DNA from: Chryseobacterium indologenes
GTDB taxonomy: Bacteria > Bacteroidota > Bacteroidia > Flavobacteriales > Weeksellaceae
Reading direction: 5' to 3'
NCBI GenBank assembly: GCA_002439165.1
Contig: DJTE01000015.1
Span: forward strand, 57,757-121,756
Length of the DNA stretch: 64,000 nt
Under the pieces are notes generated by a model. It was not told the DNA's origin, did no database searches, and worked only from the letters and a program-made list of their open reading frames with translations. A program made the position numbers and the translations under genes. Of the stretch, positions 45,236 through 54,174 are shown in pieces; within the stretch, counting starts at the first letter, position 1, and each line of letters begins with the position of its first letter.

Positions 45236-46158
45236 TAGAATGTTTTAAATTTTTCTTTCAGGAGTTTTCCGTAGAGTTTTCTCAGTTTCCGGTCGACTTC
45301 CTGCGCCTTCATGGTTTCTCCTATTCTTGCGGATTTTACAAAGATTCTGGTTCCTTTCTCTTCTCCAATTATGTGCATATCAAACTGTATATCCCAGACC
45401 GTCTGATCATCCAGCTGAATGCTGTCTATTTTATATTCATTGCTTGAGCGTACCATTCTGAAAATCGACGCTTTTAAAGAATCATCGGAGACCTGATAAA
45501 CTTTTTTACCGTTATAAAGATTCTTCTGCTCAAAAGTTCCGGTACTCAGAAGTCTGCTTCTGCTTCCTGCAATAATTCTCGCAGTGTCTTTCTGCACTCT
45601 TATATTCCGTTTTTTAAGTTCGGAGAGTATTTCATCTCTGGACTGATTAACATCAAAAGAGTAGTCATTAAAATAAAGATTCCCGGTGTACGGAACATAA
45701 TCAAAGTAACGGTTTCCGGGAGAAGTTGACATGAGAGTTAATATTGTTGGCAATAACACCAAAGACGGGCTCAGTTTTTTCAGACTGAAACGGTCAATAG
45801 CAGAACTGTTCTTAATCAGCAGATAAGGAACCGGAAGCAATAACAGTACGATGAGATCCGTATAATCCACGACTCTGTACAATGGAATAAAGGAAAAACT
45901 ATTGTACAGCCCGATACAGCTTTCTGAAAACGGAGATTTCCAAAAGGCAAATAAAACCCCGGCCGGGTATACGGAATACTGTTTCAGCTTTGGGAATAAG
46001 TACGTTAAAAGCATCGGCAGCAGGATGATTCCGACAATATCCGAAAGTTTTCCTGTAAACCAGCTGGTGTAATGGTATTTGAAGAAATGGTCATTGAGGA
46101 ATAAAATGGCCAGGCATCCTAAAAAGATGTAATTGAAGATCAGGTTTTTATTCCGCAT
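45235..46158 (-). CDS. Hypothetical membrane protein
   Basis: I do not recognise this 307-aa protein. The N-terminal half has about five hydrophobic segments (near 8-22, 38-56, 64-72, 95-113, 130-144) with a DHFFKYHYTSWFTGKLSDIVGI loop. The C-terminal half (about 150-307) is soluble, strand-helix mixed and Lys/Arg-rich (SRDEILSELKKRNIRVQK, IFVKSARIGETMKAQEVD). The start overlaps the stop of the preceding NTF2-like gene by one base and its end overlaps the VOC gene, so the three form an operon. The role of that operon is not evident. Confidence 0.7.
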   Translation of the reverse strand: MRNKNLIFNYIFLGCLAILFLNDHFFKYHYTSWFTGKLSDIVGIILLPMLLTYLFPKLKQYSVYPAGVLFAFWKSPFSESCIGLYNSFSFIPLYRVVDYTDLIVLLLLPVPYLLIKNSSAIDRFSLKKLSPSLVLLPTILTLMSTSPGNRYFDYVPYTGNLYFNDYSFDVNQSRDEILSELKKRNIRVQKDTARIIAGSRSRLLSTGTFEQKNLYNGKKVYQVSDDSLKASIFRMVRSSNEYKIDSIQLDDQTVWDIQFDMHIIGEEKGTRIFVKSARIGETMKAQEVDRKLRKLYGKLLKEKFKTF

Positions 46159-46604
46159 TATTTTATTTCCTTACAGTTATCTTTTCTTCTTGTATCAATA
46201 AGGTACTGGATTTTCCAGCTGTTGTCTTTCTGCTTTACGAGCTGGAAACTGTTGGCCCCGCAATGGGAAAATTTTTCTCTGTAATAAAAAGAATACGGGG
46301 TAAATACGCTGGCCAGTATGCCATCTGAATGGATAGCCTCAATTTCAATTCGTTCATCGATACTTCCTTTCGGGAGCTTTGCCACAGATGAGATAAAGTC
46401 TTTGATTTCTTCATTTTTTACGGTTCCATCTTTGGTGATGGTCTGAAGAACAGCATTTTCCGTAAAAGCGGACTGTATAAGGTCTGCATCTGCATTTTTC
46501 ATCCCCAGAAACAGGTTCCGGATCGGTTTTTCTATCTCCTGGTTCTGATTCTGTGCAGAACAGAACGTACTTAATACTAATGCTGCGGCGGCCAGTTTAT
46601 TCAT
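46158..46604 (-). CDS. Secreted NTF2-like (SnoaL/DUF4440-type) protein
   Basis: A 148-aa exported protein with signal peptide MNKLAAAALVLSTFCSAQ (cleaved after residue 18). The mature part fits the cystatin-like NTF2 fold: an opening helix IEKPIRNLFLGMKNADADLIQSAFTENAV, then strands with TITKDGTVKN, a helix EEIKDFISSVAKL and the final sheet NSFQLVKQKDNSWKIQYLIDTRR. Such proteins bind small molecules or have unknown enzymatic roles. It is the first gene of the minus-strand operon 46604-44852. Confidence 0.78.
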   Translation of the reverse strand: MNKLAAAALVLSTFCSAQNQNQEIEKPIRNLFLGMKNADADLIQSAFTENAVLQTITKDGTVKNEEIKDFISSVAKLPKGSIDERIEIEAIHSDGILASVFTPYSFYYREKFSHCGANSFQLVKQKDNSWKIQYLIDTRRKDNCKEIK

Positions 46605-46728
46605 GTCGGTTTAATCTGATCAATAAAAGTAAAAAAAATATTAGAAATTATTAAAATTAACAAAGTTTAAAATATAAATAGATGGTATTTAAGATGAAAT
46701 AATTTATTTTTATCTGTTATTTATCGAT

Positions 46729-47811
46729 ATGTGGGGTATTTATTTATTTTTAACCGTACTGTTGGCGGTGCTTACGGTTCTTCCTAAAATTCAGAATTCA
46801 CACTGGATGTTCAGGGTTCCGGAATTTGGTAAAATTCAGATTACCTATATTGTAGTTCTTACGTTTATATTAGGTTTCGGGCTGGAGGAGCCACAGTATT
46901 TTTTATATTCACAGGGGCTTCTGATCCTGATGTTTGTACATCATGGGGTTACCCTTATCAAATATACTCCGCTTTACCCGGTAAAAAAACACAGACAGCG
47001 CAGCCGGTCTTCGGAAAAGCTTCATTTTGTGTCTGCCAATGTTTATCAGTTCAATAAAGAATATGACCGTTTTATCAGCCTTATTGAAAAATACCGCCCG
47101 GATGTTTTTCTTACAATGGAAAGTAACGGTGACTGGGAAAAAGCAATGAGAGTTCTTGAAAAAGATTATCCGTATCAGCACAAAGTAACCCTTGAAAATA
47201 CATACGGAATGCATTTCTATTCTAAAATTGAAATTCAAAGTGCACAGACCCATTATTTTGTTGCGGACGACATTCCTAGCATTGAAGCACATTTAAAAAC
47301 CGGAGATGGGTTTTCATTTGTATTTTTCGGAGTTCATCCGCCGCCGCCAAGCCCTACGGAAGAAGAAACCTCAAAAGAAAGAGACGGTGACCTTCTCAGT
47401 ACGGCAAAACGGGTGAAAGACCTTCATCAACCCGTTATTGTTGTTGGAGATTTCAATAATGTAGCCTGGTCTAAATCTTCTATCCTTTTCAGAAAAACCA
47501 GCGGTTTAATCGATCCGCGAATCGGGCATTCCTTTGTTTCTACTTTTCATGCCCGGTACCGTATGCTGAGATTTCCGATAGACCTGATGTTCCATAGCGA
47601 AGATATTTTTATCAAAGAATTGAAAACTCTGGAAAACTTCGGCTCAGATCATCTTCCGGTGTACTGCGAATTTTTCATCGATCATCATAATAATGAACAG
47701 GAGGAACTTGTAGAAGAAGCTACTTCCGAAGAAAAAGCAGAAGCGGAAGAAATGATACAGGAAGGAAAAAAAGAAGACGGAAACCGGGATGAAGTGGTAA
47801 CAGAAGACTGA
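46729..47811 (+). CDS. Membrane-anchored endonuclease/exonuclease/phosphatase-family protein
   Basis: A 360-aa protein with three N-terminal hydrophobic segments (about 2-18, 36-51, 60-75) and an EEP (DNase I-like) domain from about 100 to 320. The landmarks are SANVYQFNKEYDRF, RPDVFLTMES with the metal Glu, GVHPPPPS, VVGDFNNVAWS with the Asp/Asn pair, HARYRMLRFPIDLMF and GSDHLPVY with the catalytic His. It ends in a highly acidic tail (EEATSEEKAEAEEMIQEGKKE). The membrane-anchored EEP group may act on phosphodiesters or phospholipids in the periplasm; the substrate is not determined. A single-gene unit. Confidence 0.85.
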   Translation: MWGIYLFLTVLLAVLTVLPKIQNSHWMFRVPEFGKIQITYIVVLTFILGFGLEEPQYFLYSQGLLILMFVHHGVTLIKYTPLYPVKKHRQRSRSSEKLHFVSANVYQFNKEYDRFISLIEKYRPDVFLTMESNGDWEKAMRVLEKDYPYQHKVTLENTYGMHFYSKIEIQSAQTHYFVADDIPSIEAHLKTGDGFSFVFFGVHPPPPSPTEEETSKERDGDLLSTAKRVKDLHQPVIVVGDFNNVAWSKSSILFRKTSGLIDPRIGHSFVSTFHARYRMLRFPIDLMFHSEDIFIKELKTLENFGSDHLPVYCEFFIDHHNNEQEELVEEATSEEKAEAEEMIQEGKKEDGNRDEVVTED

Positions 47812-47905
47812 TTTATCATCCTGACAAAAAATACAGAATATTTCTTCGGATACCATATATCATGAATAATTTTTGTATCATCGTACTGAAATTAATAGCC
47901 GACAT

Positions 47906-48613
47906 ATGAATCTGATTGAAAATTTAAAATCAAATGCTTTTGTAGAATTTGCCAAAGACCACTCTACCCTCATCATTGCCATTCCTTATATTATCGGAGG
48001 TCTGCGCCAGCTGTTCAGGCTTCTTACCATTTCGTTTGATCTGATTATTTTCTTCTCTTTTACCCAGCTTTTAATAGACGGAATCATTACGGTGCTTAAA
48101 ATGGTCGTTTTATTGTCTTATGTACAGCTTTACAAATCTTTTCTGGATAAGAAAACCAATGCCGGTGAAATGAAAGCCCTGAAACAGTACAGTATAATCT
48201 TAGGCTGTTTATTCGCCGGAATCGTCGGAACTGTTATTTATTTCAAAACGGTAACCGGAAACCTTCCCTATGCGCCTGTTTTTCAGTTTTCAGTATTTCT
48301 GCTGCTAATTCTTCTGTCTATTAACCTTGTCATTTCATTAAAAGACAGTCCTTATAAAGGTACCGGATATTCTATGATCTTTGTATTTCTGGTATTTATT
48401 CCTATGCCTGTATCCTCAGCCAATCATATCGATAATATCGACACTTTATCCAACAATCTGAAAATGGAATATAAAGATGCCAAAATGGTGTATTACAATG
48501 ATCAGTATCTGTTTTATAAAATCAACCCTAAAGATTCTGCTGATAAGATCCTGGTTGTGAAAATTGATAAATTATTTGATGATGCTGTATATGAAAAGCA
48601 GAAAGAAAACTAA
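47906..48613 (+). CDS. Hypothetical membrane protein
   Basis: The frame opens at a TTG (47873), but the ATG at 47906 gives a more natural MNLIENLKSNAFVEF start and a 235-aa product. It has about five hydrophobic segments (roughly 20-37, 44-58, 62-76, 99-117, 125-142) followed by a soluble C-terminal region that is Lys/Asp-rich (MEYKDAKMVYYNDQYLFYKINPKDSADKI). No family is recognised and no catalytic motif is visible. It is a lone gene after the EEP gene with a 94-bp gap. Downstream is a repeat-like fragment and the purA terminator. Confidence 0.62.
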   Translation: MNLIENLKSNAFVEFAKDHSTLIIAIPYIIGGLRQLFRLLTISFDLIIFFSFTQLLIDGIITVLKMVVLLSYVQLYKSFLDKKTNAGEMKALKQYSIILGCLFAGIVGTVIYFKTVTGNLPYAPVFQFSVFLLLILLSINLVISLKDSPYKGTGYSMIFVFLVFIPMPVSSANHIDNIDTLSNNLKMEYKDAKMVYYNDQYLFYKINPKDSADKILVVKIDKLFDDAVYEKQKEN

Positions 48614-48664
48614 TTTTTAAAACATTAATCCTTTGCATTCTTTCGTTTTTTCAACAAAATCTAT

Positions 48665-48745
48665 GGGCTAGTAAAAACTTTTGATACTTTATGTTTTAAG
48701 CTGAATACTCCATGCATAAAAGTTCACGTAAGTTCGTTTTATCTG
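48665..48745. repeat. Dispersed intergenic repeat ('B' unit)
   Basis: The text around AAAAACTTTTGATACTTTATGTT ... CATAAAAGTTCACGTAAG matches, with gaps, the units at 56485-56560 (same orientation) and 52185-52262 (reverse orientation). Confidence 0.5.
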
Positions 48746-48790
48746 GGATGGAGGGGATGGTCTCAAAAGATCTGTTGGGTTTAAAAATAA

Positions 48791-48825
48791 AAAACCGTTC
48801 CACTGTTGTGAAACGGCATTTTATT
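48791..48825 (-). terminator. purA terminator
   Basis: CCGTTcCAC pairs with GTGaAACGG; on the minus strand a T-run follows the stem, 20 bases after the purA stop. Confidence 0.75.
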
Positions 48826-48843
48826 TATAGGATCATATTCTTT

Positions 48844-50130
48844 TTAGAATAATTCTTTTCTGATGATATTCTGACTTCTTTCAGGGCCTACTGAAACAAG
48901 GTATACGTTGATTCCCAAATACTTTTCTATAAATTCGATATATTTCTGGGCATTATCAGGAAGTTCATCATAGCTTCTTGCTTTTGTAATATCTTCGTTC
49001 CAGCCCGGAAGCTCTTCGTAAATTGCTTCGTAATCGTATAGCTTTGTAGTAGAGGACGTGAAATAATCGATGATTTTTCCGTCTTCGGTTTTATAATGTG
49101 TAGCGATTTTCAGTGTTTCAATTCCGGTAAGAACATCAAGTTTAGTGATCACAAGATTGTTAATTCCGTTAATCATACAGGCATGCTTTAAAGAAACAAG
49201 GTCTAGCCATCCTGTTCTTCTCGGTCTTCCGGTTGTCGCCCCGAATTCACCTCCGATCTGTCTGATTTTTTCACCCAGTTCATTGTCTAATTCAGTAGGG
49301 AAAGGTCCGTTTCCTACTCTTGTACAGTATGCTTTAGCTACCCCGATCAGGTTCTGAAGCGATGTAGGAGGAACTCCTGCTCCTGTACATACTCCTCCGG
49401 TAGACGGAGAAGATGAAGTTACATACGGATACGTTCCGAAATCAATGTCAAGCATTAATGCCTGAGCTCCTTCAAACAATACGTTCTTTCCTTCGTGGAT
49501 GGCTTCATTCAGTTCCAGTTCCGTATCAACGATTCTGTCCTGAAGCTGTTTTCCGATTTCCAGAAACTCGTTGTAGATTTCTTCAACATCCAATACAGGT
49601 TTTCCGTAATATTTTTCAAAAAGAGAGTTCTTAACTTTTAAGTTTTTCTCAATTTTTTCTCTTAAAATCTCTGGATTCAAAAGGTCAACCATTCTGATTC
49701 CTACTCTTGCTATTTTATCTTCGTAGCAAGGGCCGATTCCTTTTTTCGTAGTTCCGATCTGAGTTCCGCCATGCTCTTCTTCACGGTACGTATCCAAAAG
49801 AATGTGGTAAGGCATGATCACATGCGCTCTTCTGCTGATAAAAATGTGGTCAGTTCTCAGGCCTTTGCTCTCGATCTGGCTAACTTCCTTAATAAAAGAT
49901 TTAGGGTTTACCACTACTCCGTTCGCAATGATACATTTCCCTTTGCACTGCAGTACCCCTGAAGGAAGAAGGTGAAGTACGAATTTTTCATCGCCTACAT
50001 AAACTGTGTGGCCGGCATTGTCACCGCCCTGGAAACGTACAACGTAATCCGATTTAGCCGATAAAACATCCGTGATTTTTCCTTTACCTTCATCTCCGTA
50101 CTGAAGACCTACAACTACGTAAGTTGACAT
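48844..50130 (-). CDS. purA: Adenylosuccinate synthetase
   Basis: Joins IMP and aspartate with GTP in AMP synthesis. The 428-aa protein has the conserved VVGLQYGDEGKGKITD (5-20), VRFQGGDNAGHTV, THGGT-like HGGTQIGTTKKGIGPCYEDK (about 119-138), LFEGAQALMLDIDFGTYPYVTSSSPS, GVCTGAGVPP, TTGRPRRTGWLD and the C-terminal VSVGPERSQNII. Normal length, no gaps. A perfect TAATTTTG -7 box lies on the minus strand at 50157-50164. It is a single-gene unit, third of the separated purine genes on this strand. Confidence 0.97.
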   Translation of the reverse strand: MSTYVVVGLQYGDEGKGKITDVLSAKSDYVVRFQGGDNAGHTVYVGDEKFVLHLLPSGVLQCKGKCIIANGVVVNPKSFIKEVSQIESKGLRTDHIFISRRAHVIMPYHILLDTYREEEHGGTQIGTTKKGIGPCYEDKIARVGIRMVDLLNPEILREKIEKNLKVKNSLFEKYYGKPVLDVEEIYNEFLEIGKQLQDRIVDTELELNEAIHEGKNVLFEGAQALMLDIDFGTYPYVTSSSPSTGGVCTGAGVPPTSLQNLIGVAKAYCTRVGNGPFPTELDNELGEKIRQIGGEFGATTGRPRRTGWLDLVSLKHACMINGINNLVITKLDVLTGIETLKIATHYKTEDGKIIDYFTSSTTKLYDYEAIYEELPGWNEDITKARSYDELPDNAQKYIEFIEKYLGINVYLVSVGPERSQNIIRKELF

Positions 50131-50287
50131 ATTTTACTTTTGTTTTTAGATTCATGCAAAATTACTCTGAAAAAATAGGGTGAGCAAATTATGAGGGAAA
50201 TTTATTTTTGAGCGGGGTGGAAAATATGATGGTTACAGGTTTCATCAATAAGGATTTAATAATACCTTCTGATAATATCCGGATCAT

Positions 50288-50318
50288 TTTGAAAACATAC
50301 CAAAAATTGGTATATTTG
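50288..50318 (+). promoter_or_regulatory. parDE promoter and autoregulatory operator
   Basis: TTTTG (50287-50291), a 19-bp spacer and TATATTTG (50311-50318) form the promoter. Between and overlapping them is the perfect palindrome ATACCAA-AAA-TTGGTAT (50297-50313), the expected binding site of the ParD antitoxin, 23 bp before the ATG. Confidence 0.7.
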
Positions 50319-50335
50319 ATTAAAATTAAAATATT

Positions 50336-50587
50336 ATGGCAAAAAATACATCCATATTATTGGGAGATTATTTTGATAATTTTATTAATGAACAAATAAA
50401 GTCCGGAAAATATTCGTCTGCAAGTGAAATAATACGCAACGCTCTTAGATTATTTGAATATGAAGAATCTAAAAAAACAGAGCTTATTAACGAATTAAAA
50501 AAGGGAGAAGAATCAGGTTTTGTAGATGATTTTGACAGAAATGCTTTTCTGAAAAGCCTCCATGAAAAACACAGCTCTGATTCATGA
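50336..50587 (+). CDS. parD: Type II antitoxin, ParD family
   Basis: An 83-aa protein with an N-terminal ribbon-helix-helix domain: MAKNTSILLGDYFDNFINEQIKSGKYSSASEIIRNALRLFE is the family's typical text (strand, GKYSSASE turn, second helix). The acidic C-terminal tail (ELKKGEESGFVDDFDRNAF) would bind the toxin. The antitoxin neutralises ParE and represses the operon through the palindrome upstream. Its stop overlaps the ParE start by four bases (ATGA), typical of coupled translation that keeps antitoxin and toxin in balance. Confidence 0.93.
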   Translation: MAKNTSILLGDYFDNFINEQIKSGKYSSASEIIRNALRLFEYEESKKTELINELKKGEESGFVDDFDRNAFLKSLHEKHSSDS

Positions 50588-50883
50588 ATTATAAAATCAG
50601 CAAAGAAGCATTCTATGATTTAGAAAAAATATGGCTTTATACTTTTGAAAACTGGTCAATGGAACAGGCAGATTATTATTTCAATTTAATAATGAATGAA
50701 ATTGAATATCTCACTCGTAATCCGACATCAGGAAAAGATTATAACAAAGTAAGAAAAGGATATTTCCGCTCAAGAGTAAAATCACATTTTATATTTTACA
50801 GAATCAATCTGAAAGACGAAGAAATTGAAATCATAAGAATTCTTCATCAGCAAATGGATATTTCTGCCAGATTAGATGAATAA
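50584..50883 (+). CDS. parE: Type II toxin, ParE family
   Basis: A 99-aa member of the RelE/ParE superfamily. The text MNYKISKEAFYDLEKIWLYTFENWSMEQADYY (1-32), NPTSGKDYNKVRKGYFRSRVKSHFIFYRI (47-75) and IEIIRILHQQMDI (84-96) matches ParE rather than RelE (R-x-x-H-Q at the end, 'SHFIFYR' in the middle). In studied systems ParE blocks DNA gyrase. All the conserved parts are present, so it looks intact. It is encoded immediately after parD with a four-base overlap. No transposase flanks the pair. Confidence 0.92.
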   Translation: MNYKISKEAFYDLEKIWLYTFENWSMEQADYYFNLIMNEIEYLTRNPTSGKDYNKVRKGYFRSRVKSHFIFYRINLKDEEIEIIRILHQQMDISARLDE

Positions 50884-50930
50884 TTAATTCTAATTTTCCT
50901 ATTACTACTCATTACAAAAAGATTTATCAG

Positions 50931-51866
50931 ATGAAATCATTACAAAAAACGGGATATTTATCTGGCAGCACTCAAAGCGAACCCCAACTCTTCCACACCC
51001 TCTTCACCCCGGAAGCCATTCCTCCCAAAGCCACCCTTCTCATCATCCACGGTATGCAGGAGCACAGCGGAAGATATGCTGAAATAGCAGCCTATTTTGC
51101 AGACCGCGGATTTGCAGTTCTCACCTATGACCATCTGGGACACGGCAGATCGGTAAAGGATAAAAAGGATATTGGATTTTTCCAGCTTAACAGGCCGGAT
51201 AAAAGACTGATTGATGATGCACAAACAATGGCAGACTATCTTCACCGGCAATTTCCGGATGTTGCACATTTTGTTCTGGGACATTCTATGGGTTCATTTA
51301 TAACAAGACGCCTTCTTCAGAGAATAAGCAGCAGATTTACCGGAGCAGTGATCACCGGAACCGGCGGCCCTTTGGCGGGAATCAGTTTAATAAAGGGCTA
51401 TCTGTCGCTAGCCAACAAAATAGCCCCGCATCATCCGACTTACCTCAATACCCTTTTCAGTAAGGTTAATAACAGCCATTTTAAGAAAGACCGGGATTTC
51501 AGCGATACCAGCTGGCTCAGTCTGAATCCGGCCAACAGAAAAGCATTTACAGAGGATAAGCTATGCGGAATTCCTTTTACCAATAATGCATTCTATGCGT
51601 TATTCAGTATTTACCAAAAAGCTACGGCAAGACATTGGGCAGATTCCATTTCCAAATCCTTCCCTATTCTGCTGATCAGCGGACAGAATGATCCGATCGG
51701 AGATTTCGGAAAAGGAGTCATGAAAACAGTTGACGATCTGAAGCAGGACGGATTTACCCATATCAGCTACAAACTTTACCCGGAAATGCGTCATGAAATC
51801 CTGAATGAAGAGATCAAAGAAGAAGTTTTTCAGGAGATTGATGAATGGTTTCTGAAATATTTGTAG
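50931..51866 (+). CDS. Alpha/beta hydrolase (lysophospholipase/monoacylglycerol lipase-like)
   Basis: A 311-aa serine hydrolase of the Hydrolase_4/S33 group. It has LLIIHGMQEHSGRYAEIAAYFADRGFAVLTYDHLGHGRS (36-74), the nucleophile elbow GHSMGS with S119, D254 in GQNDPIG and H288 in YPEMRHEIL, a full triad. The HGxxEHSxRY and DHxGHGxS segments are typical of monoacylglycerol lipases and lysophospholipase L2. There is no signal peptide, so it is probably cytoplasmic. It stands alone, separated from the regulator operon by a repeat-rich gap. Confidence 0.88.
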   Translation: MKSLQKTGYLSGSTQSEPQLFHTLFTPEAIPPKATLLIIHGMQEHSGRYAEIAAYFADRGFAVLTYDHLGHGRSVKDKKDIGFFQLNRPDKRLIDDAQTMADYLHRQFPDVAHFVLGHSMGSFITRRLLQRISSRFTGAVITGTGGPLAGISLIKGYLSLANKIAPHHPTYLNTLFSKVNNSHFKKDRDFSDTSWLSLNPANRKAFTEDKLCGIPFTNNAFYALFSIYQKATARHWADSISKSFPILLISGQNDPIGDFGKGVMKTVDDLKQDGFTHISYKLYPEMRHEILNEEIKEEVFQEIDEWFLKYL

Positions 51867-51899
51867 TTTCCAGGCTCTAGAACTGAGCAAATAACGTAT

Positions 51900-52262
51900 T
51901 TATTGCAGAAATTCTGGCTAAAGCCAGAGGATCGGATGTTTTATTATTCAGGCGGACCAAAGTCCACCTCTATTGAATAAATTCTGCAATTACACATCAT
52001 GTCTGCTGATTATGATTTTCTGTCCTGCTGAATTTGTTTGTAAAAGCTAATACAACGTTTTCATTTTTGCGTGGTAAAAAAACATATCATCAATACACAT
52101 TTTATTTTTAATCGCTCGCTGATCTTGCCGATTACGCAGATTTTTTATTCGATAACTGATAAAAATCACAGATTTTCAATAACTTATGTGAGCTTTTATG
52201 TGCGAAGTTTTTAAACTTAAAAATCACTAAGTGTTAGAAGCTTTTGTGTCCTGTATGGTTTA
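51900..52262. repeat. Left composite intergenic repeat (units A, C, B)
   Basis: The 485-bp gap 51867-52351 carries three units in order: A (about 51905-51985, with GGCTAAAGCC and the hairpin-forming GGCGGACCAAAGTCCACC), C (about 52118-52147, GATTACGCAGATTTTTT) and B in reverse orientation (about 52185-52262, ending CTTTTGTG). The same three units occur in mirrored order and orientation at 56470-56742. No gene is present. It is intergenic repeat material around the LytTR module. Confidence 0.65.
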
Positions 52263-52351
52263 CAAAAGTTCTTCTGGAAATTTAAACCTTATAGGTTTTG
52301 GAAACCTGTAAGGTTGTGGGTATACACATCTGTAAATCATCCGGACAACGA

Positions 52352-53056
52352 TCACGTTCCATTACTTTCAATCCAGTCAGAAAAAGATTTCCGGTAGGTC
52401 TCTCCTACGGTCACAAAATCCAGATTCTGCATCTGAACACGGTTCCCTTCAATTATTTTAATCTTATCCGTAGCAATAATATACGATCTGTGAATCCTCA
52501 TAAAACGGTTTTCAGGGAGCTTTTCCAGGATATCCTTCATATTTTCAAGCATCATTACTTTATCGTTGGCGGTATGAATCCGGATATAATCTTTCAGACC
52601 TTCAATATAAACGATTTCTTCAAAAGCGATTTTATAATATTTACGGTCAGCCCGCACCAGCAGGTATTCCGTCTGAGGACTGGGTACAAAAGTCTGCTGC
52701 CATTGAATAAACTTTTCCACGCTCTGATAAAAACGGTTAAAGACGACAGGCTTCAGCAAAAAATCCACAACGTGAAAATCAAAAGCTTCCAGGGCATACT
52801 CGGCATAGGCTGTCGTTACAATGAAATTGTGATCCTTATTGAACATTTTCATCATCTCGATTCCGGTAAGTTCCGGCATCTGAATATCGATAAAGATAAG
52901 ATCAATACTTTCCGATCTCAGGATTTTCATTACTTCATACACGTCACTTCCGGCATAAATTACATTGAGAACTCCTGTTTTTAATGCATAATCATTAAGA
53001 AGCCTTACCGCAAAAGGTTCGTCGTCCAGTATAATACAATTGATTTTCTGTTTCAT
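52352..53056 (-). CDS. LytTR-family response regulator
   Basis: A 234-aa regulator. The receiver domain (1-120) has D11 and D12 (ILDDEPFAVRLL), the phosphorylatable D57 in FIDIQMPE, and K102 in FLLKPV. The C-terminal LytTR DNA-binding domain covers about 130-234: LLVRADRKYYKIAFEEIVYIEGLKDYIRIHT, FMRIHRSYIIATDKIKIIEGN, VTVGETYRKSF. This class binds direct repeats and is paired with PF06580 kinases. Its start overlaps the kinase stop by four bases (ATGA), so the two are translationally coupled. It probably controls the divergent outer-membrane gene at 54220. Confidence 0.93.
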   Translation of the reverse strand: MKQKINCIILDDEPFAVRLLNDYALKTGVLNVIYAGSDVYEVMKILRSESIDLIFIDIQMPELTGIEMMKMFNKDHNFIVTTAYAEYALEAFDFHVVDFLLKPVVFNRFYQSVEKFIQWQQTFVPSPQTEYLLVRADRKYYKIAFEEIVYIEGLKDYIRIHTANDKVMMLENMKDILEKLPENRFMRIHRSYIIATDKIKIIEGNRVQMQNLDFVTVGETYRKSFSDWIESNGT

Positions 53057-54075
53057 AGTTGAATATGTATAGAAGCTTTAAACCGGTTTTCAAAACGGCC
53101 GGCTGTAAGTTTATATCGATTGGGATACAGCATATCCAGCCTGTTTTTAAGATTATCCAGACCGATTCCGCCCAGCTTATCTGTTTTGTGTTTTCCAATA
53201 GTGTTGACCACTTCAAAATTCAGGCTTTCAGCATCTGTCTTTATCATGATTTCAACAGGATCTTTAGCTGAATAAGCTCCATGTTTCAAAGCATTTTCCA
53301 CCAGAGGTGAAAGAATATAGGGAGCAATCCGGATCTTTCCGTCTTTAATATCATTCATCCATTGTACGATATTGTTTTCATAATGCCGCAACTCTTCCAG
53401 TTCAATGTAAGCTTTGATATAATCTATTTCTTCTGACAGGGCAATATGATCTTTCTGGGCTTCATAAGTTGTAAAACGCATAATACTGCTCAGTTTTTCA
53501 ATAGCGGAAAGAGATTCCGGCGACTGAAAATGCACCATGGAATAAATATTATTCAGGGTATTAAAAATAAAATGCGGATTAATCTGGGCTTTAAGAAATT
53601 TGATCTCCGTATTTTTCTGTTCCTCCAGAATGATCTTATTATATTCCAGAAGCCTGATCACATGGATCACCAGCCATAAAAAAGAGCTGAGGATAATGGG
53701 ACGCGGACTGTACAGCAGGTTATCAGCCAGATAGCTCCAGAGAGCAGGTTTTGTATAGTTGACCTTTCCAAACCACCAGTCCGTCAGTACCTGTTCAATG
53801 GTAAAACGGGCCAGTGTAAAAAACAGATAGGAGATCATTACTCCCGCAATAAGCTTCGGCCATCTGAAGTCCTTAAAAATCCCAGGCATCACCAGACTGT
53901 AATGAAAATAGAAAATAAGGATAAAAACAACGGCATAGGTTTTAAGGAACAGATCAATTTCTGAGATATTCAGATAATAGGCGGTATTCCCCACCACTAC
54001 AAAATACAGCGTAAGGATCCAAAACAGAATATGCAGGCCGGCTTCTGTTTTCTTATTCAGATAGAGTTTCTCCAT
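53053..54075 (-). CDS. LytS-type sensor histidine kinase (PF06580 class)
   Basis: The frame opens at 54204, but the ATG at 54075 (MEKLYLNKK) gives a 340-aa protein with four N-terminal transmembrane segments and leaves the divergent regulatory gap outside the gene. The kinase core has the family's H-box AQINPHFIFNTLNNIYSM (H168 by this start), LEELRHYENNIVQW, the N-box PLVENALKHGAY and a G-box LGGIGLDNLKNRLDMLYP. There is no large extracellular sensor domain, so the membrane part itself or a partner protein is the likely signal input. It is the first gene of the kinase-regulator operon. Confidence 0.9.
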   Translation of the reverse strand: MEKLYLNKKTEAGLHILFWILTLYFVVVGNTAYYLNISEIDLFLKTYAVVFILIFYFHYSLVMPGIFKDFRWPKLIAGVMISYLFFTLARFTIEQVLTDWWFGKVNYTKPALWSYLADNLLYSPRPIILSSFLWLVIHVIRLLEYNKIILEEQKNTEIKFLKAQINPHFIFNTLNNIYSMVHFQSPESLSAIEKLSSIMRFTTYEAQKDHIALSEEIDYIKAYIELEELRHYENNIVQWMNDIKDGKIRIAPYILSPLVENALKHGAYSAKDPVEIMIKTDAESLNFEVVNTIGKHKTDKLGGIGLDNLKNRLDMLYPNRYKLTAGRFENRFKASIHIQL

Positions 54076-54174
54076 TCCGGTTACTAATTTTTTGTAAAAA
54101 TAGTCTTTTAAAAAAGAGATCTGCACCGGGTTCGTAGATAAAATCCCGGGAAACGTCGATAAAAGTAGCATCAC

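Noticed and set aside
52298..52984. 228-codon plus-strand frame opposite the LytTR regulator
   Set aside because: Fully antisense to a clear LytTR gene; composition follows the opposite strand.
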